Of a stretch of 64,000 nucleotides of DNA, positions 18,906-28,379 are shown in pieces; position 1 is the stretch's first letter, and each line of letters opens with the position of its first letter. The translations under genes and the position numbers were made by a program. The notes below the pieces were generated by a model. The model saw nothing but the letters and a program-made list of their open reading frames with translations. It searched no databases and had not been told where the DNA came from. This DNA comes from Weissella cibaria KACC 11862 (GTDB lineage Bacteria > Bacillota > Bacilli > Lactobacillales > Lactobacillaceae): positions 59,860 through 123,859 of the forward strand of contig NZ_AEKT01000023.1 of assembly GCF_000193635.1 (NCBI RefSeq), given 5' to 3'.

Positions 18906-20279
18906 ATGGCAAAAACAAAAACCCAGTTTGTATGTTCTAACTGTGGGTATGTTTCACAACGTTACATGGGACGTTGCTCTAACTGTGGTGCCTGGGGAAC
19001 GTTCGTTGAAGAAGTTATTCAACCAGAAAAGGCGGACCGAAAGTCACGCGTTAACCTGGCTGGACAAATTGCGAAGGTTGAGCGATTAGGCCAAGTTAGC
19101 ATCGAGGAGACGCCACGTGTCGATACGCAAATTGATGAATTTAACCGGGTACTTGGTGGCGGAATCGTACCTGGGTCAATGGTTTTGATCGGTGGTGACC
19201 CAGGGATTGGAAAGTCAACGTTGCTACTTCAGGTATCAAGTCAGTTGGCAAATTCAGGCGGAACGATTTTGTACGTCGCTGGAGAAGAAAGTGCTTCGCA
19301 GATTAAGTTGCGAGCAGAACGCTTGGGAGTTCGTGGCGATGCGGATTTCTTCTTGTACCCAGAAACGGACATGAGCCAAATTCGTAAGGCAATCGATGAA
19401 ACAAAGCCGGATTATGTCATTATCGACTCAATCCAAACCATGCAACAACCAGATGTTTCATCGGCGGTTGGATCAGTTGCACAAATTCGTGAGACGACCG
19501 CCGAATTGCTCCAAATCGCGAAGACGAACGGGATTACAATTTTTATTGTTGGTCACGTAACCAAGGATGGTGCCATCGCTGGACCAAAGATTTTGGAACA
19601 CATGGTGGATACGGTACTTTACTTTGAGGGTGATAATCAGCGTAGTTTCCGGTTGCTACGAGCTGTTAAGAATCGATTCGGTTCAACAAATGAGTTAGGG
19701 GTCTTTGAAATGAACGAGGGTGGTTTGGCAGAAGTGACGAACCCATCTGGTTTATTCTTGGAAGACCGGCTCTCAGACGCCAGTGGTTCGGCAGTGGTCG
19801 TTGCGATGGAAGGCTCTCGACCAATTTTGGTTGAAGTCCAGGCGTTGGTGACACCAACCGTCTTTGGTAATGCCCAACGCACAGCAGCCGGCATTGATCG
19901 CAATCGTATTTCACTGTTGATGGCTGTCTTAGAAAAGCGTGCAAACTTGTTGTTGCAGAACCAGGATGCCTATGTGCGTGCTGCAGGCGGTGTAAAGCTA
20001 GACGAACCAGCAATCGACTTGGCTGTTGCGGTTGCAATTGCTTCGAGTTACCGGGATAAGGGAACACGGGCAACTGACGCATTTGTCGGTGAAATTGGTT
20101 TGACTGGTGAAATCCGGCGGGTGCCAAATGTGGTTGATCGCATTCTTGAAGCGAAAAAACTTGGTTTCAAACGAGTATTTGTGCCACAGCATTCAGTTGA
20201 TACAATGAAAGATATACCGGGCATTCAAATTATCGGTGTGGCCACATTGGCAGATGCTTTACGGTTGGCATTAGATTAA
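18906..20279 (+). CDS. radA: DNA repair protein RadA
   Basis: 457-aa RadA/Sms, a RecA-like helicase that promotes branch migration in recombination. N-terminal C4 zinc finger (CSNCGY near 10, CSNCGAWG near 27), Walker [11 protein letters not shown] near 98, the RadA-specific KNRFG motif near 256, and a Lon-protease-like C-terminal domain ([25 protein letters not shown]). Standard length. The start [15 protein letters not shown] follows aggtaggag. It lies in the conserved dut-radA-yacL-gltX order of Firmicutes. Confidence 0.97.
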   Translation: MAKTKTQFVCSNCGYVSQRYMGRCSNCGAWGTFVEEVIQPEKADRKSRVNLAGQIAKVERLGQVSIEETPRVDTQIDEFNRVLGGGIVPGSMVLIGGDPGIGKSTLLLQVSSQLANSGGTILYVAGEESASQIKLRAERLGVRGDADFFLYPETDMSQIRKAIDETKPDYVIIDSIQTMQQPDVSSAVGSVAQIRETTAELLQIAKTNGITIFIVGHVTKDGAIAGPKILEHMVDTVLYFEGDNQRSFRLLRAVKNRFGSTNELGVFEMNEGGLAEVTNPSGLFLEDRLSDASGSAVVVAMEGSRPILVEVQALVTPTVFGNAQRTAAGIDRNRISLLMAVLEKRANLLLQNQDAYVRAAGGVKLDEPAIDLAVAVAIASSYRDKGTRATDAFVGEIGLTGEIRRVPNVVDRILEAKKLGFKRVFVPQHSVDTMKDIPGIQIIGVATLADALRLALD

Positions 20280-20294
20280 TTTAAAGGGGAAACT

Positions 20295-21398
20295 ATGCGT
20301 AGGCGAATAATTCAGGTAGCTTTTTTGGTTGCTGGAGGTGCGCTCGCGATAACAGTATTGCCAATCATTTGGCGCATTTTGGGTGAACATAATCAGATTT
20401 GGTTAAATAACCCAATTGTGAACTTTATTATTGGTGGCATATTGTTTTATATCTTGAGCATACCTTTATGGCGACCAATCGATCAGGGGATTAAGCGAAT
20501 TGAAACGTATTTGAACCAGCAATCACCACTCTTGTTGCTGATTGGTTCATTATCAACTTTGATTGGCTTGGTGATTGCGGTGGTTGTCACCGTACCGTTG
20601 CAGCGGGCGAATAATTTCTTTTTAAGTGCAGTTATTCCAGTTATCGTCATGGTGCTGTTGGGGTATTTGGGCTTCCGTTTGGGGACAACGCGGATTGATG
20701 AGTGGCGGAATTTAATCCCTAACTTAAATAACGTCACGAAGCGGGTACGGCCACGTCGTTCAGCTAATCAAAGTGACGTGCTAACGGATGAGGAAACAAA
20801 CTATCACCACTATAAAATTTTAGATACGAATATCTTGATTGACGGTCGAATTGCAGATTTAGTGAAGACTGGCTTTATCGAAGGGACACTGTTGGTGCCC
20901 AACTTCGTCCTGTATGAGTTGCAATACATTGCTGATGCGGGTGAGTCATTGAAGCGTGTCCGCGGTCGGCGTGGTCTTGATATCTTGAATGAGTTGCGTG
21001 AAACGGACGCTATTCCACTTGAAATGTGGGAGGGCGACTATGAAGAAATTAAAGAAGTGGACGAAAAACTAATTCAATTAGCCAAGGACGTTAACGGTAT
21101 TTTGGTAACGAACGATTACAACTTGAATAAGGTGACAAAGTTCCAAAACGTTGAGGTTCTGAACATCAATGAATTAGCTGGCGCATTGCGTCCACGGGTT
21201 GCGGTTGGTGATCGTTTCAAGGTGACCTTGGTCAAAAATGGTACTGAACGCAAGCAAGCGGTTGGTTATCTTGATGACGGCACGATGGTCGTGGCTGAAG
21301 AAGGTCGTGACCATTTGCAAGAGACCGTGACGGTTGAAGTAACGTCGGCATTACAAACAGATGCTGGCCGTATGATTTTTGGTGTGGTTGTCGATTAA
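20295..21398 (+). CDS. yacL: PIN/TRAM domain membrane protein (YacL)
   Basis: 367-aa integral membrane protein. About four hydrophobic segments occupy residues 5-130, followed by a PIN nuclease-like domain (LDTNILIDGRIADL near 174, the acidic residues are kept) and a C-terminal TRAM domain (about 305-365). This is the YacL family next to radA and gltX in many Firmicutes. The cellular role is unknown. SD aaagggga. Confidence 0.92.
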   Translation: MRRRIIQVAFLVAGGALAITVLPIIWRILGEHNQIWLNNPIVNFIIGGILFYILSIPLWRPIDQGIKRIETYLNQQSPLLLLIGSLSTLIGLVIAVVVTVPLQRANNFFLSAVIPVIVMVLLGYLGFRLGTTRIDEWRNLIPNLNNVTKRVRPRRSANQSDVLTDEETNYHHYKILDTNILIDGRIADLVKTGFIEGTLLVPNFVLYELQYIADAGESLKRVRGRRGLDILNELRETDAIPLEMWEGDYEEIKEVDEKLIQLAKDVNGILVTNDYNLNKVTKFQNVEVLNINELAGALRPRVAVGDRFKVTLVKNGTERKQAVGYLDDGTMVVAEEGRDHLQETVTVEVTSALQTDAGRMIFGVVVD

Positions 21399-21477
21399 GG
21401 ACTTAACATTGAAAGTCGTTAAAAACCGCGGTATATTAGTAAGCGGTATTATAAACAGAAAAAAGGAGTAGACTAGC

Positions 21478-22974
21478 ATGGCTGAGACTACTGAAAAGAA
21501 GATTCGTGTACGTTACGCCCCATCTCCAACTGGGCACCTACACGTTGGAAACGCTCGTACGGCATTGTTTAACTGGTTGTTCGCGCGTCACTATAAGGGT
21601 GAATTTGTGATCCGTATTGAAGACACTGACCAAGCGCGTAACATCGCTGATGGTGAGAAGTCACAATTGGACAACTTGGCATGGTTGGGCTTGGACTGGG
21701 ATGAATCACCAGCCAACCCAGGTGAGTACGGTCCATACCGTCAATCAGAACGTATGGATATTTACAAGCCGTTGATTCAAGAGTTGTTGGACCGCGGTTT
21801 GGCGTACAAGTCATACAAGACGTCTGAAGAATTGGAAGCTGAGCGTGAGGCACAAATTGCTGCAAAGCAAGCCCCACACTACGTTTACGAATATGCTGGC
21901 ATGTCAGATGACGAAATTGCAGCCGCACAAGCTGAGGCTGAAGCAAAGGGCTTGCAACCAGTTGTTCGTTTCCGTGTTCCAGAAGACAAGCCATATGCTT
22001 GGGATGATATCGTAAAGGGTCATGTTGAAATCAACTCAAACACTATCGGTGGTGACTGGGTTATTCAAAAGGCTGATGGTATGCCAACGTACAACTTTGC
22101 CGTTGTTGTGGACGACCACATGATGGAAATCTCTCACGTATTGCGTGGGGATGACCACGTGTCAAACACGCCAAAGCAATTGATGATTTACGAAGCCTTC
22201 GGTTGGGAAGCGCCAATCTTTGGCCACATGACGTTGATTATCAACGCTGAGACAGGTAAGAAGTTGTCAAAGCGTGACGAGTCAATCTTGCAATTCATCG
22301 AGCAATATCGTGAATTGGGTTACTTGCCTGAAGCAATGTTGAACTTCATTGTTTTGTTGGGATGGTCACCAGTGGGTGAAAAGGAAATCTTCAACAAGAA
22401 CCAATTGGTTAAGATGTTTGATGAAGCCCGCTTGTCAAAGTCACCAGCTAAGTTTGATAACAAGAAGCTTGAATGGGTTAACAACCAATGGATCAAGACG
22501 GCTGACCAAAACATGGTCTTTGACAAGTTGATGCAACAACTTGTAAAGTCAGAACTGGTTAACCCAGCCGAATTAACGGCTGAAAAGATGCAATGGTTGC
22601 GTTCAGTGATGAATGTATACATGGATGGTGTTTCATACACGTCACAAATTGTGCCATTGGTAAAGCCAGTCTTCTTTGAGATGCCAGCTGCTGATGCTAT
22701 TACGGATTCAGCAAAGGAATGGATGGCCGCTGAAAACGTGCCAGCAATGTTGAACTTGTTCATCGAAAAGATTGAAGCAATGCCATTGTTCACGGCAGCT
22801 GCTATCTTGACGGCAATCCGCGAAATTCAAAACGAAATGGACGTCAAGGCCCGTGCTTTGTGGAACCCATTGCGTATTGCAACGACGCGTGAGGAGCAAG
22901 GTCCAAACCTTGGTGAATTGCTAGAATTGCTAGGACGCGAGCAAACAATCGCAAACATCCGCGAATTCTTGTAA
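21478..22974 (+). CDS. gltX: Glutamyl-tRNA synthetase
   Basis: 498-aa class I aminoacyl-tRNA synthetase. HIGH-type motif [17 protein letters not shown] at 16-32, and KMSKS-type KKLSKRDES near 261. Like other Firmicutes it is probably non-discriminating, charging both tRNA-Glu and tRNA-Gln, with later amidation; that is family knowledge and a glnS search would test it. Strong SD (aaaggag) and favoured codons. A terminator follows, and beyond it the first large folded element. Confidence 0.97.
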   Translation: MAETTEKKIRVRYAPSPTGHLHVGNARTALFNWLFARHYKGEFVIRIEDTDQARNIADGEKSQLDNLAWLGLDWDESPANPGEYGPYRQSERMDIYKPLIQELLDRGLAYKSYKTSEELEAEREAQIAAKQAPHYVYEYAGMSDDEIAAAQAEAEAKGLQPVVRFRVPEDKPYAWDDIVKGHVEINSNTIGGDWVIQKADGMPTYNFAVVVDDHMMEISHVLRGDDHVSNTPKQLMIYEAFGWEAPIFGHMTLIINAETGKKLSKRDESILQFIEQYRELGYLPEAMLNFIVLLGWSPVGEKEIFNKNQLVKMFDEARLSKSPAKFDNKKLEWVNNQWIKTADQNMVFDKLMQQLVKSELVNPAELTAEKMQWLRSVMNVYMDGVSYTSQIVPLVKPVFFEMPAADAITDSAKEWMAAENVPAMLNLFIEKIEAMPLFTAAAILTAIREIQNEMDVKARALWNPLRIATTREEQGPNLGELLELLGREQTIANIREFL

Positions 22975-22989
22975 AATTTAACAACTAAT

Positions 22990-23023
22990 TAGCTCAGTAC
23001 CAATTCGGTGCTGGGCTTTTTTT
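22990..23023 (+). terminator. Terminator of gltX
   Basis: TAGCTCAGTACC / GGTGCTGGGCT stem with T7. The folded element starts in its T tail. Confidence 0.8.
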
Positions 23024-23054
23024 GTCGGCGTTCAGGGTCGACGCGTTGCGTCGA

Positions 23055-23248
23055 GGCATGGGACTGGGGGATTTCTCTGACAAAGATGACCCACGGGACA
23101 CGCCCAATCGCGAGCACTGCCCGTGGCTCCCTTGCCGGTCGCATGCACCAAACTGGAAACTTGGGGTTTTGGCGCATAGACGGGCAGCGGTCGGGTCGGG
23201 CTTCTTTGTCCCGTGGGTCATCGCGCCGAAATCCCCCAGCCCCATGCC
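23055..23248. repeat. Large hairpin L1 of copy A
   Basis: The basal arm GGCATGGGACTGGGGGATTT pairs with AAATCCCCCAGCCCCATGCC. Then comes an asymmetric internal loop (TCTGACAAA against GCGCC), a second helix GATGACCCACGGGAC / GTCCCGTGGGTCATC and an inner stem CTGCCCGT / ACGGGCAG. The hairpin is close to continuous over 194 bases. Confidence 0.8.
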
Positions 23249-23468
23249 AGCGGCCGAGATGTTCTAATCTAGCTAAGATAGTCATACACAAAAAAATGTG
23301 TGAACTGTGCGGTATGTTGATGGTATTTCAACCCAAGGCTGGTGTAGCAGATGAGATATTTTGAATTAAGTGAGTTAGCCATATATCATCGGTCAAATGT
23401 GCGAACAGTTCATCCATTTGTGTTTTGATGGATGGTAATCAAATGATTAGAGTAGCTCTCGGCTGCTG

Positions 23469-23650
23469 GCATGTGGGTGGGGGATTGGCGTAGCGATGAC
23501 AGTGGGGAACTCACAAGTTCGGCCGACCGCCGGTTAGACAAGGCGATCGGAACCAGACCCTTAGCACAATTATTTGGGTGCTAGCCGGTGCTCGCGCCGG
23601 CGGAGTTTCCCAGCTGTCATCTTTGTCGAAGCCAATCTCCCACCCGCATG
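23469..23650. repeat. Large hairpin L2 of copy A
   Basis: Basal arm GCATGTGGGTGGGGGATTGG pairs with CCAATCTCCCACCCGCATGC. The internal loop (GTAGC against TTTGTCGA) is the mirror of that in L1, and the second helix is GATGACAG..GG / CC..CTGTCATC. Its reverse complement matches hairpin L1 of copy B with only a handful of differences over about 155 bases. Confidence 0.8.
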
Positions 23651-23791
23651 CTTCGTCGCAACGCGACGACCAATGTCATGCCCGACAGGATTCAAAAAGA
23701 ACGCACACAATCAGGGCCTAGAGTGTGTTAAAATAATTATTAGCACCATTGGCTGTATCAGCCGATGAAGACCAAGAGGGAATAGGTAAAT

Positions 23792-26158
23792 ATGGCTAAT
23801 CCATTACGTAAAATAATTGAAAGTGATAAGGGAACAATGCGTCGCTTGAACCGCACTGCGGATCAAGTTGAGACGTTTGCCGATGAAATGGCAGCCCTTT
23901 CTGATGAAGAACTACAAGCAAAGACGCCATACTTCCGTGAGCTATTGCAAAACGGCAAGACTTTGGACGATATTTTGCCTGAAGCCTTTGCGGTTGTCCG
24001 CGAAGGTGCACGCCGTGTATTGGGCTTGTACCCATTCCGTGTGCAAATCATGGGTTCTGCCGTTTTGCACGGTGGAAACATTGCCGAAATGCGTACCGGT
24101 GAAGGTAAGACTTTGACGGCCACGATGGCGGTTTATTTGAATGCGTTGCCACAAGAAGGTGTTCACGTTGTCACGGTTAACGAGTACTTGTCTGCTCGTG
24201 ACGGTGAGGAAATGGGTGAATTGTACAAGTGGCTTGGTTTGACGGTTGGTATCAACGGGTCAGAAATGTCACCTGATGAGAAGCGTGCCGCCTACAACGC
24301 TGATATTACATATACGACTAACTCGGAAATTGGGTTTGATTACTTGCGTGACAACATGGTTGCCCGTAAGGAAGACCGTGTGCAACGTCCATTGAACTTT
24401 GCGTTGGTCGATGAAACTGACTCAATCTTGATTGACGAGGCGCGTACACCGTTGATTATCTCTGGTGCGCCTGCCCAAGAGAGTACGCAATTGTACATTC
24501 GAGCAGATCGTTTTGTTAAGTCTTTGACGAAGGAAGAAGACTTTACGGTCGACGAAGAATCAAAGACGGTTTTGCTACAAGATGAAGGTATCAAGAAGGC
24601 TGAGCGTTACTTTAACTTGGACAACTTGTACGATTCTGGTAACACGGCTTTGACTCACCACATCGATCAATCATTGCGTGCCAACTACACGATGTTCAAT
24701 AACAAGGACTACGTTGTCCGCGATGGTGAAGTTGTTCTGGTTGATGCGTTCTCTGGTCGTATTCAAGAAGGACGTCGTTTCTCTGATGGTTTGCACCAAG
24801 CTTTGGAAGCCAAGGAACAAGTGCAAATTCAAGAAGATAACCGTGCAATGGCATCAATTACGTACCAAAACTTGTTCCGTCGTTACAAGAAGTTGTCTGG
24901 TATGACGGGTACGGCGAAGACTGAAGCAGAAGAATTCCGTGAGATTTACAACATGGAAATTGTTGAAATCCCAACGAACCGACCTGTGCAACGTATCGAC
25001 GAACCAGACTTGTTGTACCCTAACTTGCGTTCTAAGTTTATCGCGGTTGTTGCCTTGGTTAAGGAACTGCACGAGAAGGGTCAACCAATCTTGATTGGTA
25101 CGGTTGCAGTTGAAACGTCAGAATTGTTGTCTCAATTGCTTGACCGTGAAGGAATCCCACACAACGTCTTGAACGCGAAGAACCACGCCAAGGAAGCTGA
25201 AATCGTTGCCAACGCTGGTCAACGTGGTGCCGTGACGATTGCCACCAACATGGCCGGTCGTGGAACTGACATCAAGCTTGGCCCTGGTGTGTCTGATTTG
25301 GGAGGCCTTGCTGTTATCGGAACTGAACGACACGAATCACGTCGTATTGATAATCAATTACGTGGACGTGCTGGTCGTCAAGGTGACAAGGGATACTCAC
25401 AATTCTTCTTGTCATTGGAAGACGATTTGATGATTCGTTTCGGTGGTGAGCGTATTAAGACCTTGATGGAACGCATGAACCTTGCTGAAGAAGACGCCGT
25501 TATCAAGAATCGTTTGATTACACGTTCAGTTGAATCAGCCCAAAAGCGTGTCGAAGGTAATAACTACGACTCACGTAAGAACGTTTTGCAGTATGACGAT
25601 GTTATGTCACAACAACGTAACACGTTCTATGCCAACCGTAACCAAGTTATCGATGAAGAAGAATCATTGCGCAATGTTATTTTGCCAATGGTTGAGCGAA
25701 CGATTAACCGTGTTGTAGAGCGACATGCCTTGGGTAAGGAAGATGAATGGGACTTGCAGTCAATTGTTGATTTTGCTGGGGCTGTCATTGTGCCGGATGA
25801 TTCAATTGATGTGTCAGATTTGCAAGGCAAGTCACAAGACGATATTAAGGCATATTTGTACAACCGTGCCAAGGAAGTCTACGATCAAAAGCGTGATGCT
25901 TTGGTTGACGATGAGCAATTATTGCAATTCACACGTGTTGTTATCTTGCGTGTCGTGGATGCCCAATGGACGGACCACATGGATGCCATGAACCAATTGC
26001 GTGATGCCATTCAATTGCGTGGTTACGGTCAGTTGAACCCATTGATTGAATATCAAAACGAAGGATTCCGCATGTTTGAAGAGATGATTGCTGGGATTGA
26101 ATATGACGCCACGCGTTTGTTCATGAAGTCAGAAATTCGTCAAAACTTGCGTGCCTAA
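23792..26158 (+). CDS. secA: Preprotein translocase ATPase SecA
   Basis: 788-aa motor ATPase of the Sec export pathway. Walker A in [10 protein letters not shown] near 103, DEAD-type box [19 protein letters not shown] (written as parts DETDSIL and DEARTPL) near 209, and helicase motif VI in [11 protein letters not shown] near 527. The protein ends [12 protein letters not shown] and lacks the C-terminal Cys-rich SEC-C zinc tail that binds SecB, consistent with lactic acid bacteria lacking SecB. Upstream TAAAAT (23729-23734) is the likely -10; a small hairpin (23748-23766) lies in the leader. prfB follows after a weak terminator. Confidence 0.97.
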   Translation: MANPLRKIIESDKGTMRRLNRTADQVETFADEMAALSDEELQAKTPYFRELLQNGKTLDDILPEAFAVVREGARRVLGLYPFRVQIMGSAVLHGGNIAEMRTGEGKTLTATMAVYLNALPQEGVHVVTVNEYLSARDGEEMGELYKWLGLTVGINGSEMSPDEKRAAYNADITYTTNSEIGFDYLRDNMVARKEDRVQRPLNFALVDETDSILIDEARTPLIISGAPAQESTQLYIRADRFVKSLTKEEDFTVDEESKTVLLQDEGIKKAERYFNLDNLYDSGNTALTHHIDQSLRANYTMFNNKDYVVRDGEVVLVDAFSGRIQEGRRFSDGLHQALEAKEQVQIQEDNRAMASITYQNLFRRYKKLSGMTGTAKTEAEEFREIYNMEIVEIPTNRPVQRIDEPDLLYPNLRSKFIAVVALVKELHEKGQPILIGTVAVETSELLSQLLDREGIPHNVLNAKNHAKEAEIVANAGQRGAVTIATNMAGRGTDIKLGPGVSDLGGLAVIGTERHESRRIDNQLRGRAGRQGDKGYSQFFLSLEDDLMIRFGGERIKTLMERMNLAEEDAVIKNRLITRSVESAQKRVEGNNYDSRKNVLQYDDVMSQQRNTFYANRNQVIDEEESLRNVILPMVERTINRVVERHALGKEDEWDLQSIVDFAGAVIVPDDSIDVSDLQGKSQDDIKAYLYNRAKEVYDQKRDALVDDEQLLQFTRVVILRVVDAQWTDHMDAMNQLRDAIQLRGYGQLNPLIEYQNEGFRMFEEMIAGIEYDATRLFMKSEIRQNLRA

Positions 26159-26172
26159 ACACGAATTTAACG

Positions 26173-26203
26173 GGGAAAGTCGGGTAGCTGGCTTTCCTTT
26201 TTC
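26173..26203 (+). terminator. Weak terminator between secA and prfB
   Basis: GGAAAGTC / GGCTTTCC stem with T5. prfB starts 20 bases later, so read-through is likely. Confidence 0.6.
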
Positions 26204-26223
26204 ATATCAAAGAGGAGAAAATA

Positions 26224-27339
26224 ATGGAGCTTTCAGAAGCACGTCGTTCATTAGCTGAAATGGGCGAAGAAATTACGCGATTTGGTGAGTCATTGGATTT
26301 GGATGCTTTGAATGACGAAATTGCCGCGAACGAAGACGACATGGCGCAACCTGATTTTTGGAATGATAATGTTGCTGCTCAAAAAGTGATCGACGCGAAT
26401 AACATTTTGAAGGGGCGCCGAGATGATTATTTGAATCTGACGGCAGGCGTAGAAAATGTTGAAACCGCCCTGGAACTGTTAGCTGAGATGCCGGATGAAG
26501 ATATGCAAGCCGAGATGGAAGCCGATCTTGAAAAGTTAGCCGCTGACTTGGAATCTTACCGATTGGCTCAGTTGCTTAATGAACCTTATGACAAGAACAA
26601 CGCGATTCTTGAAATTCACCCGGGTTCAGGTGGAACGGAATCCGCTGACTGGGGTGCTAACCTGCAACGAATGTATACCCGTTGGGCGGAACGCCATGGT
26701 TTCAAGGTTGAAATCATGGATTATCACCCCGGCGATGTGGCCGGCATTGATTCGGCGACCTTGATGATTACGGGGCATAATGCGTACGGTTATTTGCGCT
26801 CAGAGCGTGGAGTGCACCGATTTGTTCGTATCTCACCGTTTGACTCAGCTGGTCGTCGTCACACGTCCTTTGTTTCAATCGACGTGATGCCAGAATTGGA
26901 TGATTCAGTGGACGTCGATATTAACCCAGCCGATGTTAAGATGGACGTTTATCGTGCATCTGGAGCGGGTGGACAGCACATTAACAAGACATCATCAGCC
27001 GTTCGTTTGACACACATCCCAACTGGAATTGTCGTTGCCTCACAGCAGCAACGTTCACAATTTCAGAACAAGGATACAGCCTACGCTATGCTTCGTGCCA
27101 AGCTTTACCAACTTGAGATGGATAAGAAGGAAAAGGAACGTGCATCAATTGCCGGTGAGCAACTAGAAAACGGTTGGGGGTCTCAAATTCGATCATATGT
27201 CTTCCAACCATACCGAATGGTAAAAGATCACCGAACTAATTATGAGTCTGGTAATCCACAGGGCGTAATGGATGGTGATCTAGATCCGTTCATTAATGCT
27301 TACCTACGTTGGAAGCTTGCTGAGCAAAATCCTGACTAA
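26224..27339 (+). CDS. prfB: Peptide chain release factor 2
   Basis: 371-aa RF2 terminating at UGA and UAA. The codon-recognition tripeptide SPF is in VRISPFDSAGRRHTSF, and the peptidyl-tRNA hydrolysis GGQ is in SGAGGQHINKTSS. It reads continuously from MELSEARRSLAEMGEEITRF into the body of the protein; the usual CTT-TGA programmed frameshift near codon 25 is absent, so RF2 autoregulation by frameshifting does not operate here. SD agaggag. secA-prfB adjacency is conserved in Firmicutes. Confidence 0.96.
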   Translation: MELSEARRSLAEMGEEITRFGESLDLDALNDEIAANEDDMAQPDFWNDNVAAQKVIDANNILKGRRDDYLNLTAGVENVETALELLAEMPDEDMQAEMEADLEKLAADLESYRLAQLLNEPYDKNNAILEIHPGSGGTESADWGANLQRMYTRWAERHGFKVEIMDYHPGDVAGIDSATLMITGHNAYGYLRSERGVHRFVRISPFDSAGRRHTSFVSIDVMPELDDSVDVDINPADVKMDVYRASGAGGQHINKTSSAVRLTHIPTGIVVASQQQRSQFQNKDTAYAMLRAKLYQLEMDKKEKERASIAGEQLENGWGSQIRSYVFQPYRMVKDHRTNYESGNPQGVMDGDLDPFINAYLRWKLAEQNPD

Positions 27340-27440
27340 AAGTAACAAAGTGTTCTTTTCACAATGAATGATTTATCGGAATGTTTGTAAGAAAGTGTTA
27401 AACAATACATTTATGTACATTAATTCACAATTTTTCAGTA

Positions 27441-27478
27441 GCGACAAATGCCTATTTAAAGGTGTTTGTCGCTTTTTG
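27441..27478 (+). terminator. Terminator downstream of prfB
   Basis: GCGACAAATGCC / GGTGTTTGTCGC stem with T5, about 100 bases after prfB. The rest of 27340-27607 is AT-rich leader for the DoxX gene; I see no gene in it. Confidence 0.85.
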
Positions 27479-27607
27479 TTTCATGAACGAAACATCATGT
27501 GTGAAGAAAGTGTGAATACTCTATTGCTAAATTTATGTAAGTACATTATAGTTATATATGTTAATTGATTCACATATTTTATTTAGGATTATTTAGGAGA
27601 TATTATT

Positions 27608-28126
27608 ATGATTTCATGGTTGCGTAACAACAAGGTTGCAATGTGGATTTTGACGATTGCACGTGTTTACTTGGGTACACAATGGGTAATGGACGGTGTT
27701 GAAAAGGTTACTGCTAAGGGTGGCTTCAACGCTGCAGGTATGATTAACATGGCGCTTGCAAAGCCAGTTACGAACCCTGAAGGTCACAAGGCATTCCCTT
27801 GGTATGACTGGTTCTTGAACTTGGCTACGAACCACGGTCACTCAACTGGCTTCTTCTCATTTGCGGTTGCTTGGGGTGAATTGTTTGTTGGTTTGGGATT
27901 GATCTTCGGTACGTTGACTTTGGCAGCTGCCTTCTTCGGTATGATTATGAACTTCTCATACTTGGGTGCCGGTGTTGTCTCAGTTAACCCAACGTTCATC
28001 TTCATCGAAATGTTCATCTTGATGGGTGGTTACAACTCAGCACGTATCGGTTTGGACCACTGGGTAACGCCATTCTTGCGTTCAAAGTTGCCATTCTTGA
28101 ACAATGACATTGAGATTAGCAAGTAA
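27608..28126 (+). CDS. DoxX family membrane protein
   Basis: 172-aa protein with four hydrophobic helices. It begins with a tryptophan/arginine-rich segment, WILTIARVYLGTQWVMDGVEK, in which RxYLGxxWxxxGxxK is typical of DoxX proteins. The loop between helices 1 and 2 (about 40-85) is long and soluble. DoxX-family members are linked to redox stress at the membrane in some bacteria, but function is unresolved. Monocistronic; SD aggaga; codon use suggests high expression. Confidence 0.85.
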   Translation: MISWLRNNKVAMWILTIARVYLGTQWVMDGVEKVTAKGGFNAAGMINMALAKPVTNPEGHKAFPWYDWFLNLATNHGHSTGFFSFAVAWGELFVGLGLIFGTLTLAAAFFGMIMNFSYLGAGVVSVNPTFIFIEMFILMGGYNSARIGLDHWVTPFLRSKLPFLNNDIEISK

Positions 28127-28142
28127 TAATTACTGATAAAAA

Positions 28143-28177
28143 TAAGCGACTAGAATTTCGGTTCTAGTCGCTTTTTC
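28143..28177 (+). terminator. Terminator of the DoxX gene
   Basis: AAGCGACTAGAA / TTCTAGTCGCTTTTT hairpin. Confidence 0.9.
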
Positions 28178-28379
28178 TTTTGCTTATGCACAAAAAGTAA
28201 AAACAAGGTTAATTAACTCAGTTTTAGGACAAAATGAGTACAGCATGGAACTTTTAGTAAACTATCGATAAGTAATGAAGTTAAAGTGGGTTTTATTACG
28301 AAGCTGGCTGGGGTGACAATTGGTAATTGTGGCCACGTTAAAGGCTAACTAGCTTTTGAGTAAATTAGGAGTGGGTAAA

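Larger units (their letters stand above)
23022..23688. repeat. Large folded intergenic element, copy A
   Basis: About 667 bases without a plausible gene, GC-richer than its surroundings. Parts, in order: outer stem TGTCGG (23023-23028) with CCGACA (23682-23687) plus GGTCG/CGACC inside it; small hairpin TCGACGC-gtt-GCGTCGA (23038-23054); large hairpin L1 (23055-23248); central stem (23247-23259 with 23457-23469); large hairpin L2 (23469-23650); small hairpin TCGTCGC-aac-GCGACGA (23653-23669). The ends are inverted repeats of each other. Open frames inside it are by-products of the palindromes. The family is not recognised: a structured RNA or a foldback/MITE-like element. Confidence 0.8.

Noticed and set aside
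23008-23364. Overlapping open frames of 80-118 codons on both strands between gltX and secA
   Set aside because: They come from the palindromic hairpins of element A. No SD, odd composition and mirror frames on both strands; not genes.
27368-27568. 66-codon open frame after prfB
   Set aside because: Cys/Phe/Asn-rich translation of AT-rich leader DNA that includes a terminator hairpin.
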